A program made the position numbers and the translations under genes. Positions 1 to 9,270 of a stretch of DNA of 64,000 nt are shown one piece after another (position 1 is the first letter of the stretch; every line of letters starts with the position of its first letter). The stretch covers positions 62,001 to 126,000 of the forward strand of contig NC_008391.1 of NCBI RefSeq assembly GCF_000203915.1, given 5' to 3'. Under the pieces are notes generated by a model. The model had not been told where the DNA came from and did not search any database. It worked only from the letters and a program-made list of their open reading frames with translations. This stretch comes from Burkholderia ambifaria AMMD (GTDB taxonomy: Bacteria > Pseudomonadota > Gammaproteobacteria > Burkholderiales > Burkholderiaceae).

Positions 1-1056
1 GTCCGTCGCGCTGAAGCCGAGATCGCCGAGCAGCGTCACCTTCGGGAAATAGTCGGCGATGTGCTCGCCGACCTGCGCATTGCTCGACGCGAGCCGACGC
101 TCGGCCGCGCGGATGTCGGGGCGCTGCTTGAGCAGCGCGGCCGGATCGCCGACCGGCACGCTGCCGGGTAGCGTCGGCAATGGCGTGCCCGATGCCGACA
201 GCGCGGCATCGAGCGCACCGGGCGCGCGTCCGGTCAGGATCGCGAGCCGGTCGAGCGACTCCGTCACCTGCGCATCGAGCGGGATCAACGACGCGCGCGT
301 GTTTTCGACCTGCGTCGTCAGGCGTTCGATGTCCACATCGGCCGCGACGCCGCGCGCGCGGCGCTGCTGCGTGAGTTCGAGCATCTGCTGTTGCAGTTCG
401 GCCGTGCGCTGCGACAGCGCGAGCCGTTGCTGCTGGTCGCGCAGGTCGACGTACGCGGTCGCCACTTCGGCCGCGATCGACACCTGCGTGTCGGCGAGGT
501 CGGCGTCGACGGCTTCCGCCTGCGCGGACGCGGCTTCGACCGCGCGACGCGTGCCGCCGAACAGGTCGATTTCCCAGGTCGCGTCGAAGCCGGCCGAATA
601 GAGCTGCAGCGGGCCTGAGCCGCCCAGCGACGGCGATGAACCGCCCGACTGGTTCGAGTTGCCGGACGGCAGCATCGAGCCGAGCGCGCTGACGTCCGGT
701 TCGCGCGCGCGGATCGCGGCGACTGTGGCCGACGATTTCGGCAGCTGCGCGGCGCGCTGTTGCGACAGCTGCGCGCGCGACGCGCGCAACCGGGCCTGCG
801 CGGCTTGCAGATCGGGGTTGTGCGCGAGCGCGGCGGCGATCAGGTCGTCGAGCTGGCGATCGCCGAGCGCATGCCACCACGCACTCGGCGCGGGGGCGGT
901 GGAGTCGACGCCGGTGGCGGGCGCACGCACGAAGGTCGGCGCGTCGGGGGCCGCGGGTGCGCCGCGGTAGTCGGGGCCGACGGTACAGCCGGCGAGCAGG
1001 CAAGCGGCTGCGCACAGCGTGAGCGCAGGGCGGCGGGGCAGGGAGAAGGGCTTCAT
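1..1056 (-). CDS. RND/EmrAB-type outer-membrane efflux lipoprotein (NodT/OprM family), C-terminus cut by window edge
   Basis: The first 352 residues are in the window and the stop lies beyond position 1. The start at 1056 gives MKPFSLPRRP, a hydrophobic stretch and the lipobox LAGC with Cys24, so this is a secreted lipoprotein. The following residues (TVGPDYRG) are the usual start of NodT-family outer-membrane factors. The body alternates Ala/Gln-rich helices (for example LAHNPDLQAAQARLRASRAQ) and the family motif 'KQRPDIRAAERRL' near residue 310. These proteins form the trimeric outer-membrane duct of tripartite pumps. It is the third gene of an operon with the DHA2 pump and HlyD adaptor, 13 bp downstream of the pump. 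Family assignment is firm; the exported substrate is unknown. Confidence 0.93.
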   Translation of the reverse strand, partial: MKPFSLPRRPALTLCAAACLLAGCTVGPDYRGAPAAPDAPTFVRAPATGVDSTAPAPSAWWHALGDRQLDDLIAAALAHNPDLQAAQARLRASRAQLSQQRAAQLPKSSATVAAIRAREPDVSALGSMLPSGNSNQSGGSSPSLGGSGPLQLYSAGFDATWEIDLFGGTRRAVEAASAQAEAVDADLADTQVSIAAEVATAYVDLRDQQQRLALSQRTAELQQQMLELTQQRRARGVAADVDIERLTTQVENTRASLIPLDAQVTESLDRLAILTGRAPGALDAALSASGTPLPTLPGSVPVGDPAALLKQRPDIRAAERRLASSNAQVGEHIADYFPKVTLLGDLGFSATD

Positions 1057-1069
1057 CGTGTAAGACGGT

Positions 1070-2656
1070 TCAATGGCCGGACGACATCGGCTGCGGACCG
1101 CGCGGCGTCTTCAGCAGCAGCGCGAGCGGCACGCACGCGAGCAGCGCGAGACCCAGCAGGTAGAAGGTTTCGGAATAGGTCATCACGATGGCCTGGATCT
1201 GGATCTGCTGCGCGAGCTGACCGAGCGCGCGCAGATGCGAATACGCGAGGTCGCCGGTGTTCGCGAACCAGTTCGCCGCGTACGCCGACAACCGTTCCTG
1301 CCCGATCAGCGAATTGGCGCTGACCGATTCGCGCAGCGCGGCCGCATGGAAGGTCGTGCGCCGGTCGATCACGGTGCCGATGATCGCGAGCCCGATCGAG
1401 CCGCCGAGGTTGCGCGCCATGTTGTAGAGCCCGGCTGCGTCGCCCGAGTCCTCGCGCGCGACGGCGGCCATCGACGCCTGGTTCAGCGGCATCATCGCGA
1501 GCATCTGCGCGACGCCGCGAATCAGCTGCGACCACACGAAATCATGGCCGACGCTCTGCGCGGTCAGGCCGATGTCGAGCATGCAGCTCAGGCAGAACAG
1601 CAGCAGCCCCGAGATCACGAGAACGCGGAAGTCGACCTTGCCGAGCAGGCGCGGCAGGATCGGCATCACGAGAAACGCGGGCAGGCCCGACAGCAGCATG
1701 ATCGCGCCCGCCTGCTCGGCGTTGTAGCCCGCGACGATCGCGAGGAACTGCGGCAGCAGGTACGACACGCCGTACAGCCCGGCGCCCACGGCGGACACGA
1801 TCACGATCACGCTCGCATAGCGCGGATTGCGCATCAGCGACAGGCGCATGATCGGCCGCTGCGCGAACCGCTGCGACAACGCGATCAGGATCATGCCGGC
1901 AAGCGACACGCAGCTGAGCGTGACGATCATCTGCGACTCGAACCAGCGTTCGCGCTGGCCTTCCTCGAGCACGACGGTCAGCGAGCTCAGCCCGATCGCG
2001 AGGCCCGCGATCCCGAGCCAGTCGGCGTTGAAGAACGTGTTCCATTGCGGACGGTCGGAAGGCAGCCCGAACACCAGCAGCGCCATCAGCAGCAGGCACA
2101 CCGGCAGGTTCAGGAAGAAGCACCAGCTCCAGCTGACGTTCTCCGCCAGCCAGCCGCCGAGCACGGGGCCGAACAGCGGGCCGAGCAGCACGATCAGCCC
2201 GAACAGCGTCATCCCGACCGGCAGCTGCGACAGCGGCAGCCGCGTGCGGATGATGGTTTGCGCGGTGGGGATCAGCGCACCGCCCGTGAAGCCCTGGCCG
2301 ATGCGTCCGGCGATCATCATCGCGAGCGAATTCGACCAGCCGCACATCATCGAGAACGCGATGAACAGCGCGGCATTCGTCAGCAGGAAGTTGCGCAGCC
2401 CGAACACGCGCGTGAGCCATGCGGCGAGCGGGATCATCACGATTTCCGACATCAGGTAGCCGGTCGAGATCCACGTGCCCTCGGTGCCGGTCGCGCCGAT
2501 TTCGCCCTGGATCTGCGGCAGCGCGGAGTTCGTGATCGAGATGTCGAGCGTCGCCATCAGCGCGCCCAGCGCGCCGGCGGCGACCGCGATCCAGTCGGTG
2601 ACGCTCGCGCGGCCTTCGTGCGGCGGCGCGGGCGGGGTGGCGGCGGTATCAGCCAT
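1070..2656 (-). CDS. DHA2-family (EmrB-type) MFS multidrug transporter
   Basis: The product is 528 residues long, matching 14-TM DHA2 drug/H+ antiporters. The N-terminal TM1 region contains 'LDISITNSALPQIQGEIGA', the DHA2 signature with a central acidic residue, followed by 'WISTGYLMSEIVMIPLAAW' in TM2. 'GRIGQGFTGGALIPTAQTII' corresponds to motif C and its approach. The C-terminus is cytoplasmic. Its start overlaps the end of the HlyD gene by 8 bases (2649-2656), so the two are translationally coupled and form the inner-membrane pump plus adaptor. With the outer-membrane factor downstream this makes a complete EmrAB-TolC-like exporter. It probably extrudes hydrophobic drugs or uncouplers; the true substrate is not visible. 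Confidence 0.95.
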   Translation of the reverse strand: MADTAATPPAPPHEGRASVTDWIAVAAGALGALMATLDISITNSALPQIQGEIGATGTEGTWISTGYLMSEIVMIPLAAWLTRVFGLRNFLLTNAALFIAFSMMCGWSNSLAMMIAGRIGQGFTGGALIPTAQTIIRTRLPLSQLPVGMTLFGLIVLLGPLFGPVLGGWLAENVSWSWCFFLNLPVCLLLMALLVFGLPSDRPQWNTFFNADWLGIAGLAIGLSSLTVVLEEGQRERWFESQMIVTLSCVSLAGMILIALSQRFAQRPIMRLSLMRNPRYASVIVIVSAVGAGLYGVSYLLPQFLAIVAGYNAEQAGAIMLLSGLPAFLVMPILPRLLGKVDFRVLVISGLLLFCLSCMLDIGLTAQSVGHDFVWSQLIRGVAQMLAMMPLNQASMAAVAREDSGDAAGLYNMARNLGGSIGLAIIGTVIDRRTTFHAAALRESVSANSLIGQERLSAYAANWFANTGDLAYSHLRALGQLAQQIQIQAIVMTYSETFYLLGLALLACVPLALLLKTPRGPQPMSSGH

Positions 2657-3767
2657 GGCGTTTCTCGTTGCCGTCCGGGCGGGTGTCGACGTCGACGGTC
2701 ACGGACAGCCCCGGCACCAGCATGCGTGGCGCGCGCGCGTTCGCGGCGAGGCGGATGCGCACCGGCACGCGCTGCACGATCTTCGTGAAGTTGCCGGTCG
2801 CGTTTTCGGGCGGCAGCAGCGCGAATTGCGCGCCGGTGCCCGGTGCGAAGCTGTCGACGGTGCCGCTGAGCGTGTCGTCCGGCAGCGCGTCGACGTGCAG
2901 CTCGACGGGCTGGCCGATACGCATCCGGCCGATCTGCGTTTCCTTGAAGTTCGCGACGAGGTAGATCGCGTTCACCGGCACGACGGTCAGCAGGCGCGTG
3001 CCGGGCTGCACGTACTGGCCGACGCGCACCGTGCGGTCGCCGACGCGGCCGTCGAGCGTGCTGCGCACGATCGTGTTGTCGAGGTCGAGCCGTGCCTGCG
3101 CGGCGCTGGCCTGCGCGGCTTCGAGCTGCGCGCGCGCCTGCTGCAGCTGCGCGGTAAACGACGCGATCTGCGTGCGGGCGGCGGCGATCGACGCAGTGTT
3201 CGCGGCGAGCGTCGCGGCGGCCTGGTCGCGCGTGCTCTTCAGGTCGGCCACGCGCTCGTGCGTCTCGGCGCCGGTCGCCGCGAGCGGCGCGTAGCGTGCG
3301 TATTCGTCGCTCGAGTGCCGTGCGTTGATCTGCGATACCTTCGCCTGCGCTTCGGCCTGCTCGAGGTTCGCGCGCTGCTGGCTGATGTCGGCTTCCGCGC
3401 GCGCGATGTCGGCGCGGCGCGCGTCGACGGTCGCGGTCGACTGCGCGAGCGCCACCTGGTACTGGCGGACGTCGAGCCGCACGAGCGGGTCGCCGGCCTT
3501 GACCACCTGGTTGTCGCGCACGTAGACGTCGGTCACGTAACCGGCGACCTTCGGCGCGGCCGTCATGTTGTCGGCCTGCAGATAGGCGTCGTCGGTGCTT
3601 TCGATGAAGCGGCCGACCGTCCACCAGCGGCCCAGCGCCACGGCGCCGCCGATGGCCGCGACCACGGCGACGGCGGTCAGGATGCGCCGCCGCCTCGAAC
3701 CGACGTTGCGTGGCGATGCGGTTCCCTGACGATTTTCTTTCAGTGACGGGGGGTGCGACGTCGACAT
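2649..3767 (-). CDS. HlyD/EmrA-family periplasmic adaptor (membrane fusion protein)
   Basis: About 372 residues. A short cytoplasmic tail is followed by one transmembrane anchor (roughly residues 28-46, ILTAVAVVAAIGGAVALG). Next comes 'STDDAYLQADNMTAAPKVAG', the EmrA-type first lipoyl half, a long Ala/Gln-rich coiled coil (about residues 85-200) and the second lipoyl half with 'NTIVRSTLDGRVGDRTVRVG'. An alternative start four codons upstream (3779) is equally open; neither has a strong ribosome-binding site. This protein links the DHA2 pump to the outer-membrane lipoprotein. It is the first gene of the operon and is divergent from the TetR gene, which is likely its regulator. Confidence 0.94.
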   Translation of the reverse strand: MSTSHPPSLKENRQGTASPRNVGSRRRRILTAVAVVAAIGGAVALGRWWTVGRFIESTDDAYLQADNMTAAPKVAGYVTDVYVRDNQVVKAGDPLVRLDVRQYQVALAQSTATVDARRADIARAEADISQQRANLEQAEAQAKVSQINARHSSDEYARYAPLAATGAETHERVADLKSTRDQAAATLAANTASIAAARTQIASFTAQLQQARAQLEAAQASAAQARLDLDNTIVRSTLDGRVGDRTVRVGQYVQPGTRLLTVVPVNAIYLVANFKETQIGRMRIGQPVELHVDALPDDTLSGTVDSFAPGTGAQFALLPPENATGNFTKIVQRVPVRIRLAANARAPRMLVPGLSVTVDVDTRPDGNEKRHG

Positions 3768-3782
3768 GAGGTCATCCAATTT

Positions 3783-3811
3783 ATTCCAGGCGGACGAATT
3801 ATTCCAGTCGG
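3783..3811. promoter_or_regulatory. Direct repeat in the efflux/TetR divergent promoter
   Basis: The sequence ATTCCAGNCGG occurs twice in direct orientation, at 3783-3793 and 3801-3811, 18 bp apart. It sits in the short gap between the divergent HlyD and TetR starts. The position fits an operator for the adjacent TetR repressor controlling both directions. That is inferred from location; TetR operators are usually inverted rather than direct repeats, so an activator or promoter role is also possible. Confidence 0.4.
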
Positions 3812-3859
3812 TAAAAATCTGTCAAGTAGAATGTGGCTCGATCGAGTGACGAGGAAGGC

Positions 3860-4687
3860 ATGAACGAAGCGAAGAAGCTGCGCCGTACGTCGACGGGCGG
3901 CTACGCGCGCGGCGACGAGACGCGTCGGCGAATCATCGATGCGGCGATCGAGCTGTTCGGCGAACACGGATTCGCGGGCGCGTCGACGCGCGACATCGCA
4001 GCGAAGGCCGGCGTGAACGCGCCGGCGCTCCAGTACTACTTCGAGAACAAGGAAGGCGTGTACCGCGCGTGCGTCGAGGCGATTGCCGAGATCGGCTGGA
4101 GCGTGCTCGGGCCGGCGGTCGAGCATGCGCGTGCGGCGCTCGACGCGGAGGCGGACGTCGACGCGCTGATCGACGCGTTCATCGTCATCCTGCGCACGCT
4201 GGCCGACCGGATCTTCACGGTGCCGAAGACGCTGGGGCAACGGATGTTCTTCGCGCGCGAGCAGGTCGGGCAGGAGCCGGCAGGCGCGACCGACATTCTG
4301 ATGAAGCGCGTGCGCAAACCGTTGAACGACGTGAGCGCCGAACTGGTCGGCCGGATCTCCGGGCGGCCGGCCGACGACCCCGTCACGCGGTTGCGCACGA
4401 TGAGCCTGTTCGGGCAGTTGACGGTGTTCCACCTCGTGCAGCGCTCGGCACTGCAGTTGCTCGACTGGGACGGGTTCGACGGTGAAGGCGGTGCGCTGCT
4501 GATGGGGACGATCGCCGATCAGACGCGCGTGCTGCTCGAACACTGGCATGCGCAGCGCGGTGCCATTGTCGACGAAGCGCCGGTCGCCTTACGGCGCGGT
4601 GCGGGCGTGAAACGCGCGGCGAAGCCTGCTGCATCGACCGCCGCCGCGAAGCGCGTGCCGCGCGCGAAGAAGCCGGCGGCACGCTGA
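3860..4687 (+). CDS. TetR-family regulator (CerR/DUF1956 type)
   Basis: The chosen start (275 residues) follows GAGGAAGG at 3851-3858; an upstream in-frame ATG at 3833 lacks such a site. The N-terminal helix-turn-helix shows 'RRRIIDAAIELFGEHGFAGA', 'STRDIAAKAGVNAPALQYYF' and 'ENKEGVYRACVE', the TetR pattern close to E. coli YbiH/CecR. The C-terminal ligand-binding half is DUF1956-like, and the last 30 residues are a basic Lys/Ala/Arg-rich tail. It is divergent from the efflux operon, so it most likely represses it and responds to a transported compound. Confidence 0.9.
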   Translation: MNEAKKLRRTSTGGYARGDETRRRIIDAAIELFGEHGFAGASTRDIAAKAGVNAPALQYYFENKEGVYRACVEAIAEIGWSVLGPAVEHARAALDAEADVDALIDAFIVILRTLADRIFTVPKTLGQRMFFAREQVGQEPAGATDILMKRVRKPLNDVSAELVGRISGRPADDPVTRLRTMSLFGQLTVFHLVQRSALQLLDWDGFDGEGGALLMGTIADQTRVLLEHWHAQRGAIVDEAPVALRRGAGVKRAAKPAASTAAAKRVPRAKKPAAR

Positions 4688-4700
4688 ACGGCACGCGCGA

Positions 4701-7178
4701 TCAGTTCGGCTTGCGCTCCGGCGGCGGCGCGGGATGCGTGTCGGCGGCAGGCATGTCGGCGGCATCGCCATCGTATTCGGGGCCCACGGGTCGCGAACCT
4801 TCGTCATACGCGACGAGGCTGCGCTGCGGATTCGCGATCCGGATCCCGCGTTCGCGGAACATCACCGCGATCCGCCGGTTGAACTCGCGCTGCACGCCCC
4901 AGCGTGCCGAGTCCTTGCACTGGATCTGGCCTGCCAGCGCGATCATCGCGCCGTCGACCTGGTCGATGCCCCAGTAGCTGAAATCCGACAGGATGCCGTC
5001 CTTGTAGTTCGGGTCGTCGCGCAGCGCGGCGCCAATCTCTTTCAGCGTCGCGATCGCGAGATCGATGTCCTGGCCGTAGGCGATGCTGACCTTGACGGCC
5101 GCGTTGCCGAGGCCGCGGTTCGTGTTGTTGACGGTCGTCACCGAGCTGAACGGAATCGTGTACAGCGACCCGTCGCCCCCGCGCAGCCGCACGGTGCGGA
5201 TCGACAGGTATTCGACCGTGCCCGACACGCCGGCGAGCGTGACCCAGTCGCCCACCTGCATCGCGTTCTCCATCAGCAGGAAGATCCCGGTGATGAAATC
5301 CTGCACGAGCTTCTGCGAGCCGAAGCCGAGCGCGACGCCGAAGATGCTGGCACCGGCGAGCAGCGGGCCGATGTTCACGCCGATTTCGCTGAGGCCCGTC
5401 AGCACGACGACAAGCGCGATCAGGATGAACAGCAGCGAGCGCAGCATCGGCAGCAGCGTGCGCAACCGCGCCGCGCGCACGAGGTTGCCTTCGCGCGTCC
5501 ATAGCTGCAGGCGCCGCTCGATCGCGATGTTCGCGGCTTCCCATACGAGCAGCGCGACGACGGCCGCGATCGCGATCGTGATCAGCGCCGATGCGAGCCG
5601 ATGGCCGATCGTGCCGGTCCCGAACGCATGGAAGATCGGCACGCCCCAGGTCTGCAGCAACAGCACGACGGTCACGACGGCGATCACCGCCGACACGATC
5701 TGGCGCATCAGCGGATAGTAGCGGTACGCGTGCAGGTGGACGAGCGTGCGATCGTCGTCGCGGCGCTGGAACAGCCGCGCGAGCGCGCCGAACACGACGA
5801 TCGACACGATGCGCATGCCGACCATCACGGCGATCGAGCGGCCGCCGAGCGTGATCAGCACGCGGTAGCCGTTGTGGACGTCGAGCGCCCACACGAACCA
5901 CAACGCCATCACGACGAACACCGACACGGGTGCCCACGCGTCGGCGAGCGCATTGCTGATCACCGCGAAGGCCGGCCGCTCGTCGCCGGCCGCGCGGATG
6001 CGCGCGGCGACCGGCTGGCGGCACCGCAGGATCAGCGCCGAGATCATCAGGTGGCCGACGAGCGCGACGGCTTTAAGCAGCGCGACGTGACCGGCGTCGC
6101 TGAGGCCGAAGCTTCCGGCGAGTTCGACCGCGGAGGTGCAGGCGCCGAGGACGATCGCGATCCGCGCGATCGAGCGCTGCGCGAACGCGGCCCAGGCATC
6201 GCTGATGTGCAGCAGCCGCAGCTGCGGCGCATCGGGCTGGAAGAACAGCCGGCTGACGATCGTCACGAGGCGGCAGATCACGTAGATGTCGATCAGCGAT
6301 TCGAGTGCGATTTCGGTCGGCGTGCCGGCGTCGTCGAGCAGCGACATCGTCAGGCTCGCGACGCCGACGAACACCAGCAGCGGCACGACCCGCAGCGCGA
6401 GGCTGATCAGCGCGCGCGGCATCCGGCGCAGCAGCGTGGTGTTGCGCCGCGCATGGCCGCGGCCTTGCGACGACGTATCGGGCCTGCCGGTGCCGTCCGC
6501 CCGGGCGGCGGCGTCGATCGTCGAGGCTGGCGGTGTGTGGTCGTCCGGGCCGGGCGGCTCGGACCCGGCGGGTTCGGCTGGCCCGGCTGGCTCGTCTTCG
6601 GCCACGCGCGACGATTCGGCGCGACGCGCGCTCAGGGCCGCCAGCGCGCGCCGCAGCAGCCGCCTTGCGAACCATTCGATGACGAACGCCGGCACGAGCA
6701 CGGCGAGGATGATCCCGATCGCGCGCGTGAGGTCCGCCCGTGCGTCGGGGCGGACCAGCCGCTCGTGCCACCAGTTACCCACCGAGCCAACGTCGAGCAG
6801 CGAGCTTAGCGATTCGCGCAGCGCGCCGCCGATTTGGGCGGCCCAGCGCGATCCCTGCCGGACGACCAGCGACGCGAGCCCGTTCGTCGTCAGCGCGGCG
6901 GGGGTGGCGGCAGCCGATGCCGCGCTGGCCGGCACGGCGCCGCTCGCCGGCAGCGCGGGCGTGCTCAGTACGCCGACAGCCGCGATCGCGCGCAACGTGG
7001 TTTCGACCTGTTCGCGCTCGCGCGGATTCTGCAGGACGGAGAGCGCCTGCTGCGCCTGTTGCGGCGTCAGCGCGGGCACGGCGCCGGAGGCGGCCGATGC
7101 GGCGGCATGGGCGGGAGCGGCCGCGTGGGCGGCCGAGACGACGGCGGCGAGCAGCCAGCCGAGCAGGAAATGTCGCAT
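4701..7178 (-). CDS. Large MscS-family mechanosensitive channel
   Basis: The start at 7178 gives an 825-residue protein beginning MRHFLLGWLLAAVVSAAHA, a clear signal peptide; the frame stays open to 7346 but the extension is not hydrophobic. The C-terminal third carries the MscS core: pore helix 'GASIFGVALGFGSQKLVQDF' and the beta domain 'LMENAMQVGDWVTLAGVSG'. About ten predicted membrane helices precede it, so it belongs with the large YbiO/MscM-type channels rather than small MscS. A long cytoplasmic or periplasmic linker (about residues 195-260) is rich in Pro, Gly, Glu and Asp. The role is release of solutes under hypo-osmotic tension in the inner membrane. It appears to be monocistronic. 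Confidence 0.92.
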   Translation of the reverse strand: MRHFLLGWLLAAVVSAAHAAAPAHAAASAASGAVPALTPQQAQQALSVLQNPREREQVETTLRAIAAVGVLSTPALPASGAVPASAASAAATPAALTTNGLASLVVRQGSRWAAQIGGALRESLSSLLDVGSVGNWWHERLVRPDARADLTRAIGIILAVLVPAFVIEWFARRLLRRALAALSARRAESSRVAEDEPAGPAEPAGSEPPGPDDHTPPASTIDAAARADGTGRPDTSSQGRGHARRNTTLLRRMPRALISLALRVVPLLVFVGVASLTMSLLDDAGTPTEIALESLIDIYVICRLVTIVSRLFFQPDAPQLRLLHISDAWAAFAQRSIARIAIVLGACTSAVELAGSFGLSDAGHVALLKAVALVGHLMISALILRCRQPVAARIRAAGDERPAFAVISNALADAWAPVSVFVVMALWFVWALDVHNGYRVLITLGGRSIAVMVGMRIVSIVVFGALARLFQRRDDDRTLVHLHAYRYYPLMRQIVSAVIAVVTVVLLLQTWGVPIFHAFGTGTIGHRLASALITIAIAAVVALLVWEAANIAIERRLQLWTREGNLVRAARLRTLLPMLRSLLFILIALVVVLTGLSEIGVNIGPLLAGASIFGVALGFGSQKLVQDFITGIFLLMENAMQVGDWVTLAGVSGTVEYLSIRTVRLRGGDGSLYTIPFSSVTTVNNTNRGLGNAAVKVSIAYGQDIDLAIATLKEIGAALRDDPNYKDGILSDFSYWGIDQVDGAMIALAGQIQCKDSARWGVQREFNRRIAVMFRERGIRIANPQRSLVAYDEGSRPVGPEYDGDAADMPAADTHPAPPPERKPN

Positions 7179-7332
7179 GAGTAGGCGTGCGGGCGCGCGT
7201 CGAAGCGTGGCCCGCCGGTCTGGACGATGGACGGAAGTTAACATGATCGCGCGCGCCGCCGAATAGTTCCGTCGATGAATATTCGATTCGGGCATACCGC
7301 ATCGGGCATGCTGGATGCGGATTCCTGACGAA

Positions 7333-8298
7333 TCAGCCTGGCTCATCGTGAAAGACCGGCAGCACGTACTCGGCGATTTCTTCGATGACCTCGCGCACGG
7401 GCCGGTCCGAGCCGGGATTCAGCGTGACATGGTGCGTGCCGGCCGCGCGCATGTCGCGGAGAATGCCGATCAGCGCGTTGCGTCCGGTTGCGTAACCGAG
7501 CGACAGCGCGATGGCCGGTGCATCGCGATTCGCATCGAGATCGAGCCGCATCGACACGCCGAACGCGCGAAAGGCCGGTTGGGCGAGCCGCTCGACCGCC
7601 GCGCGCCACATCGAATGGCGCGCCCGCTGCGTGTCCGGATCGCGGTGGTAGGTCATCCAGCCAATCGCGTTCCGTGCGATCCAGTCGACGCTTTGTCCGC
7701 CGGAGCCGACCGCGAGCATCGGCACCGCGTCGTCGCCGCGCGGCAGCAGCGTGAACTCGGGTGCGTCGGGCGGCGTTTCGTCGGGCACCACGCGGGACGG
7801 CACGGCGAGCGCGGCCGCGACGATGTCCCAATGCCGGCGATACCGGTCGCGCCGCGTTTGCGCGTCGACGCCGAACGCCGCATATTCCGGCGGCCGGTCG
7901 CCGGAGCCGAGACCGAGGATGAAGCGTCCGCCGGACAGCGTCGCGACCGACAGCGCGCCCTTCGCGACATGCAGCGGATGACGCAGCGGCAGCACGATCG
8001 CGCCGCTCGCCAGCACGATCCGGCGCGTGCGCGCCGCGAGCGCGCCGAGCAGCACCCACGGATCGAGATGCCCCACCGGGTCGGGATAGTCGGCGCTGTT
8101 CAGCGGCACGTCGCGAATCCACAGCGCGCGAAAGCCGAGCGAATCGGCGAGCGCCGCGAGTTCGAGCTGCTCGTTGAAATCCGCGACGGTGTGACCGCTG
8201 CGCAGCAGCGGCAACGTCAGGCCGATCGACAGTCGCTCGGCCGAGAAGACGCGATGCGCGACGTCGGCGCGGTCGAAGGCGGGCAGGGGCATGTCCAT
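7333..8298 (-). CDS. LLM-class (luciferase-like) flavin-dependent oxidoreductase
   Basis: The 321-residue product starts MDMPLPAFDRADVAHRVFSA and has the (beta/alpha)8 bacterial-luciferase pattern: 'LPLLRSGHTVADFNEQLELA', 'FRALWIRDVPL', 'RRIVLASGAIVLPLRHPLH' and 'SGGRFILGLGSGDRPPEYA'. 'MLAVGSGGQSVDWIARNAIG' is the phosphate/flavin-binding end of the barrel. Members of this single-component-like subgroup use reduced FMN or F420; in a proteobacterium FMN is expected. The substrate is unknown. It follows the MscS gene's promoter region on the same strand with its own upstream space, so it is probably transcribed alone. Confidence 0.9.
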   Translation of the reverse strand: MDMPLPAFDRADVAHRVFSAERLSIGLTLPLLRSGHTVADFNEQLELAALADSLGFRALWIRDVPLNSADYPDPVGHLDPWVLLGALAARTRRIVLASGAIVLPLRHPLHVAKGALSVATLSGGRFILGLGSGDRPPEYAAFGVDAQTRRDRYRRHWDIVAAALAVPSRVVPDETPPDAPEFTLLPRGDDAVPMLAVGSGGQSVDWIARNAIGWMTYHRDPDTQRARHSMWRAAVERLAQPAFRAFGVSMRLDLDANRDAPAIALSLGYATGRNALIGILRDMRAAGTHHVTLNPGSDRPVREVIEEIAEYVLPVFHDEPG

Positions 8299-8648
8299 TC
8301 TTTGAAGACGGGGCGACGCGCTCGCGTGCCGTACGGTGTCCGAATGCTAACGTGTTCGCGATGTTCGCGACGCGTCGATCTGCAGCGTCGTGCCCTGCGG
8401 CGCGAGACCGAGGCGCTCCGCCACGTGCCGCGACGCCGGGTCCGGTGCCGGCGACCAACCGCCGCGCGATGAACGCGGCCAACGTCGGGCGATTGTAAGC
8501 AGACCGTCGGCATCGTGCGGGCGCGAGCGTACGGCAGGCGCATGCGTCCCCACCCCTGCAACTTCGCCGTCGCTCTCCCGGGCCGTTTCCCGTCGTTTCA
8601 CTTTCGAAACATTCACGCATTGCCATTGCCGCGCGATTTGCATCGGGG

Positions 8649-8687
8649 TCATTTCATCGGCCCGCGCAGCCTTGCGCAGTGAAGCAT
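8649..8687 (-). CDS. Possible 12-residue leader or small peptide
   Basis: A 12-codon frame (MLHCARLRGPMK, then TGA) is preceded by AAGGAG at 8699-8694, six bases before the ATG, the best ribosome-binding site in this gap. It reads toward the LLM oxidoreductase gene, whose start is about 350 bp downstream. No regulatory codon run (such as repeated His or Trp) is present. It could be a leader peptide or a chance match. Confidence 0.25.
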   Translation of the reverse strand: MLHCARLRGPMK

Positions 8688-9154
8688 GGTGCGCTCCTTG
8701 CATATCTGTATTTGCCGTGAGCGCGATCGCGGGTGCAGCAGGGGCCGGGCGATCGCTTCAGTGGGTCGGACGTACAGAAGACGGGGACAACAGAATGAAA
8801 ACAGACCGAATCGCAACGCGCCGTGTTGCAAACATGAATCGCCGACCTGCCCGTGACTTCGCGTCGCCGTTGATTGCGGCGACGTGAGCGCGCGGCCTTC
8901 CATTCCATCCGAACCCACCGGATTCGTTCTGAACGACGACGTGCACGCGTGACGCGCGAGGCCGACGATTGCCGGTCGGTCGTCGGGGATGAACCGCCGG
9001 TGCATGCAGATGGCGACCATGACTTCCGGATCATCATGCCGACGCGCGAAACGCGGGCGCACCGCGCCCGACGCTTGCGCCTGCGTGCCGCATGCGGTCC
9101 AGCGCGGCGATCCGCGCACCAAACAGGAAATAGAAGGTGTAGTTCCGGGGGAAG

Positions 9155-9270
9155 GTCCGCCGGCCGTGCCGCGGCGGATCCGATGACATTGTGCTGTCAG
9201 TTGATCCACTACCCCGATGGATCAATTGTTGAAGCGCCCGTCACCATGTGGTCGATGGGCGTCTTTTTTT
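9155..9270 (+). ncRNA. Candidate structured RNA (sRNA or riboswitch/attenuator)
   Basis: Four consecutive hairpins occur in 116 bases. Stem 1 is TCCGCCG/CGGCGGA (9156-9162 and 9172-9178). Stem 2 is TGACA/TGTCA (9184-9188 and 9195-9199). Stem 3 is TTGATCCA/TGGATCAA (9201-9208 and 9218-9225). Stem 4 (9234-9262) is followed by seven Ts. All arms of stems 1-3 are perfect. This organisation is typical of a trans-acting sRNA with an intrinsic terminator, or of a 5' leader with an expression platform 120 bp ahead of the Sir2 gene. I do not recognise it as a known RNA family, and no strong promoter is evident upstream. Confidence 0.45.
9234..9270 (+). terminator. Intrinsic terminator of the RNA candidate
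   Basis: GCGCCCGTC pairs with GATGGGCGT (two G-U pairs), and the intervening bases continue as ACCA-TG-TGGT. Seven Ts follow directly at 9264-9270. It lies upstream of the Sir2 start with no protein gene ending nearby. Confidence 0.75.
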
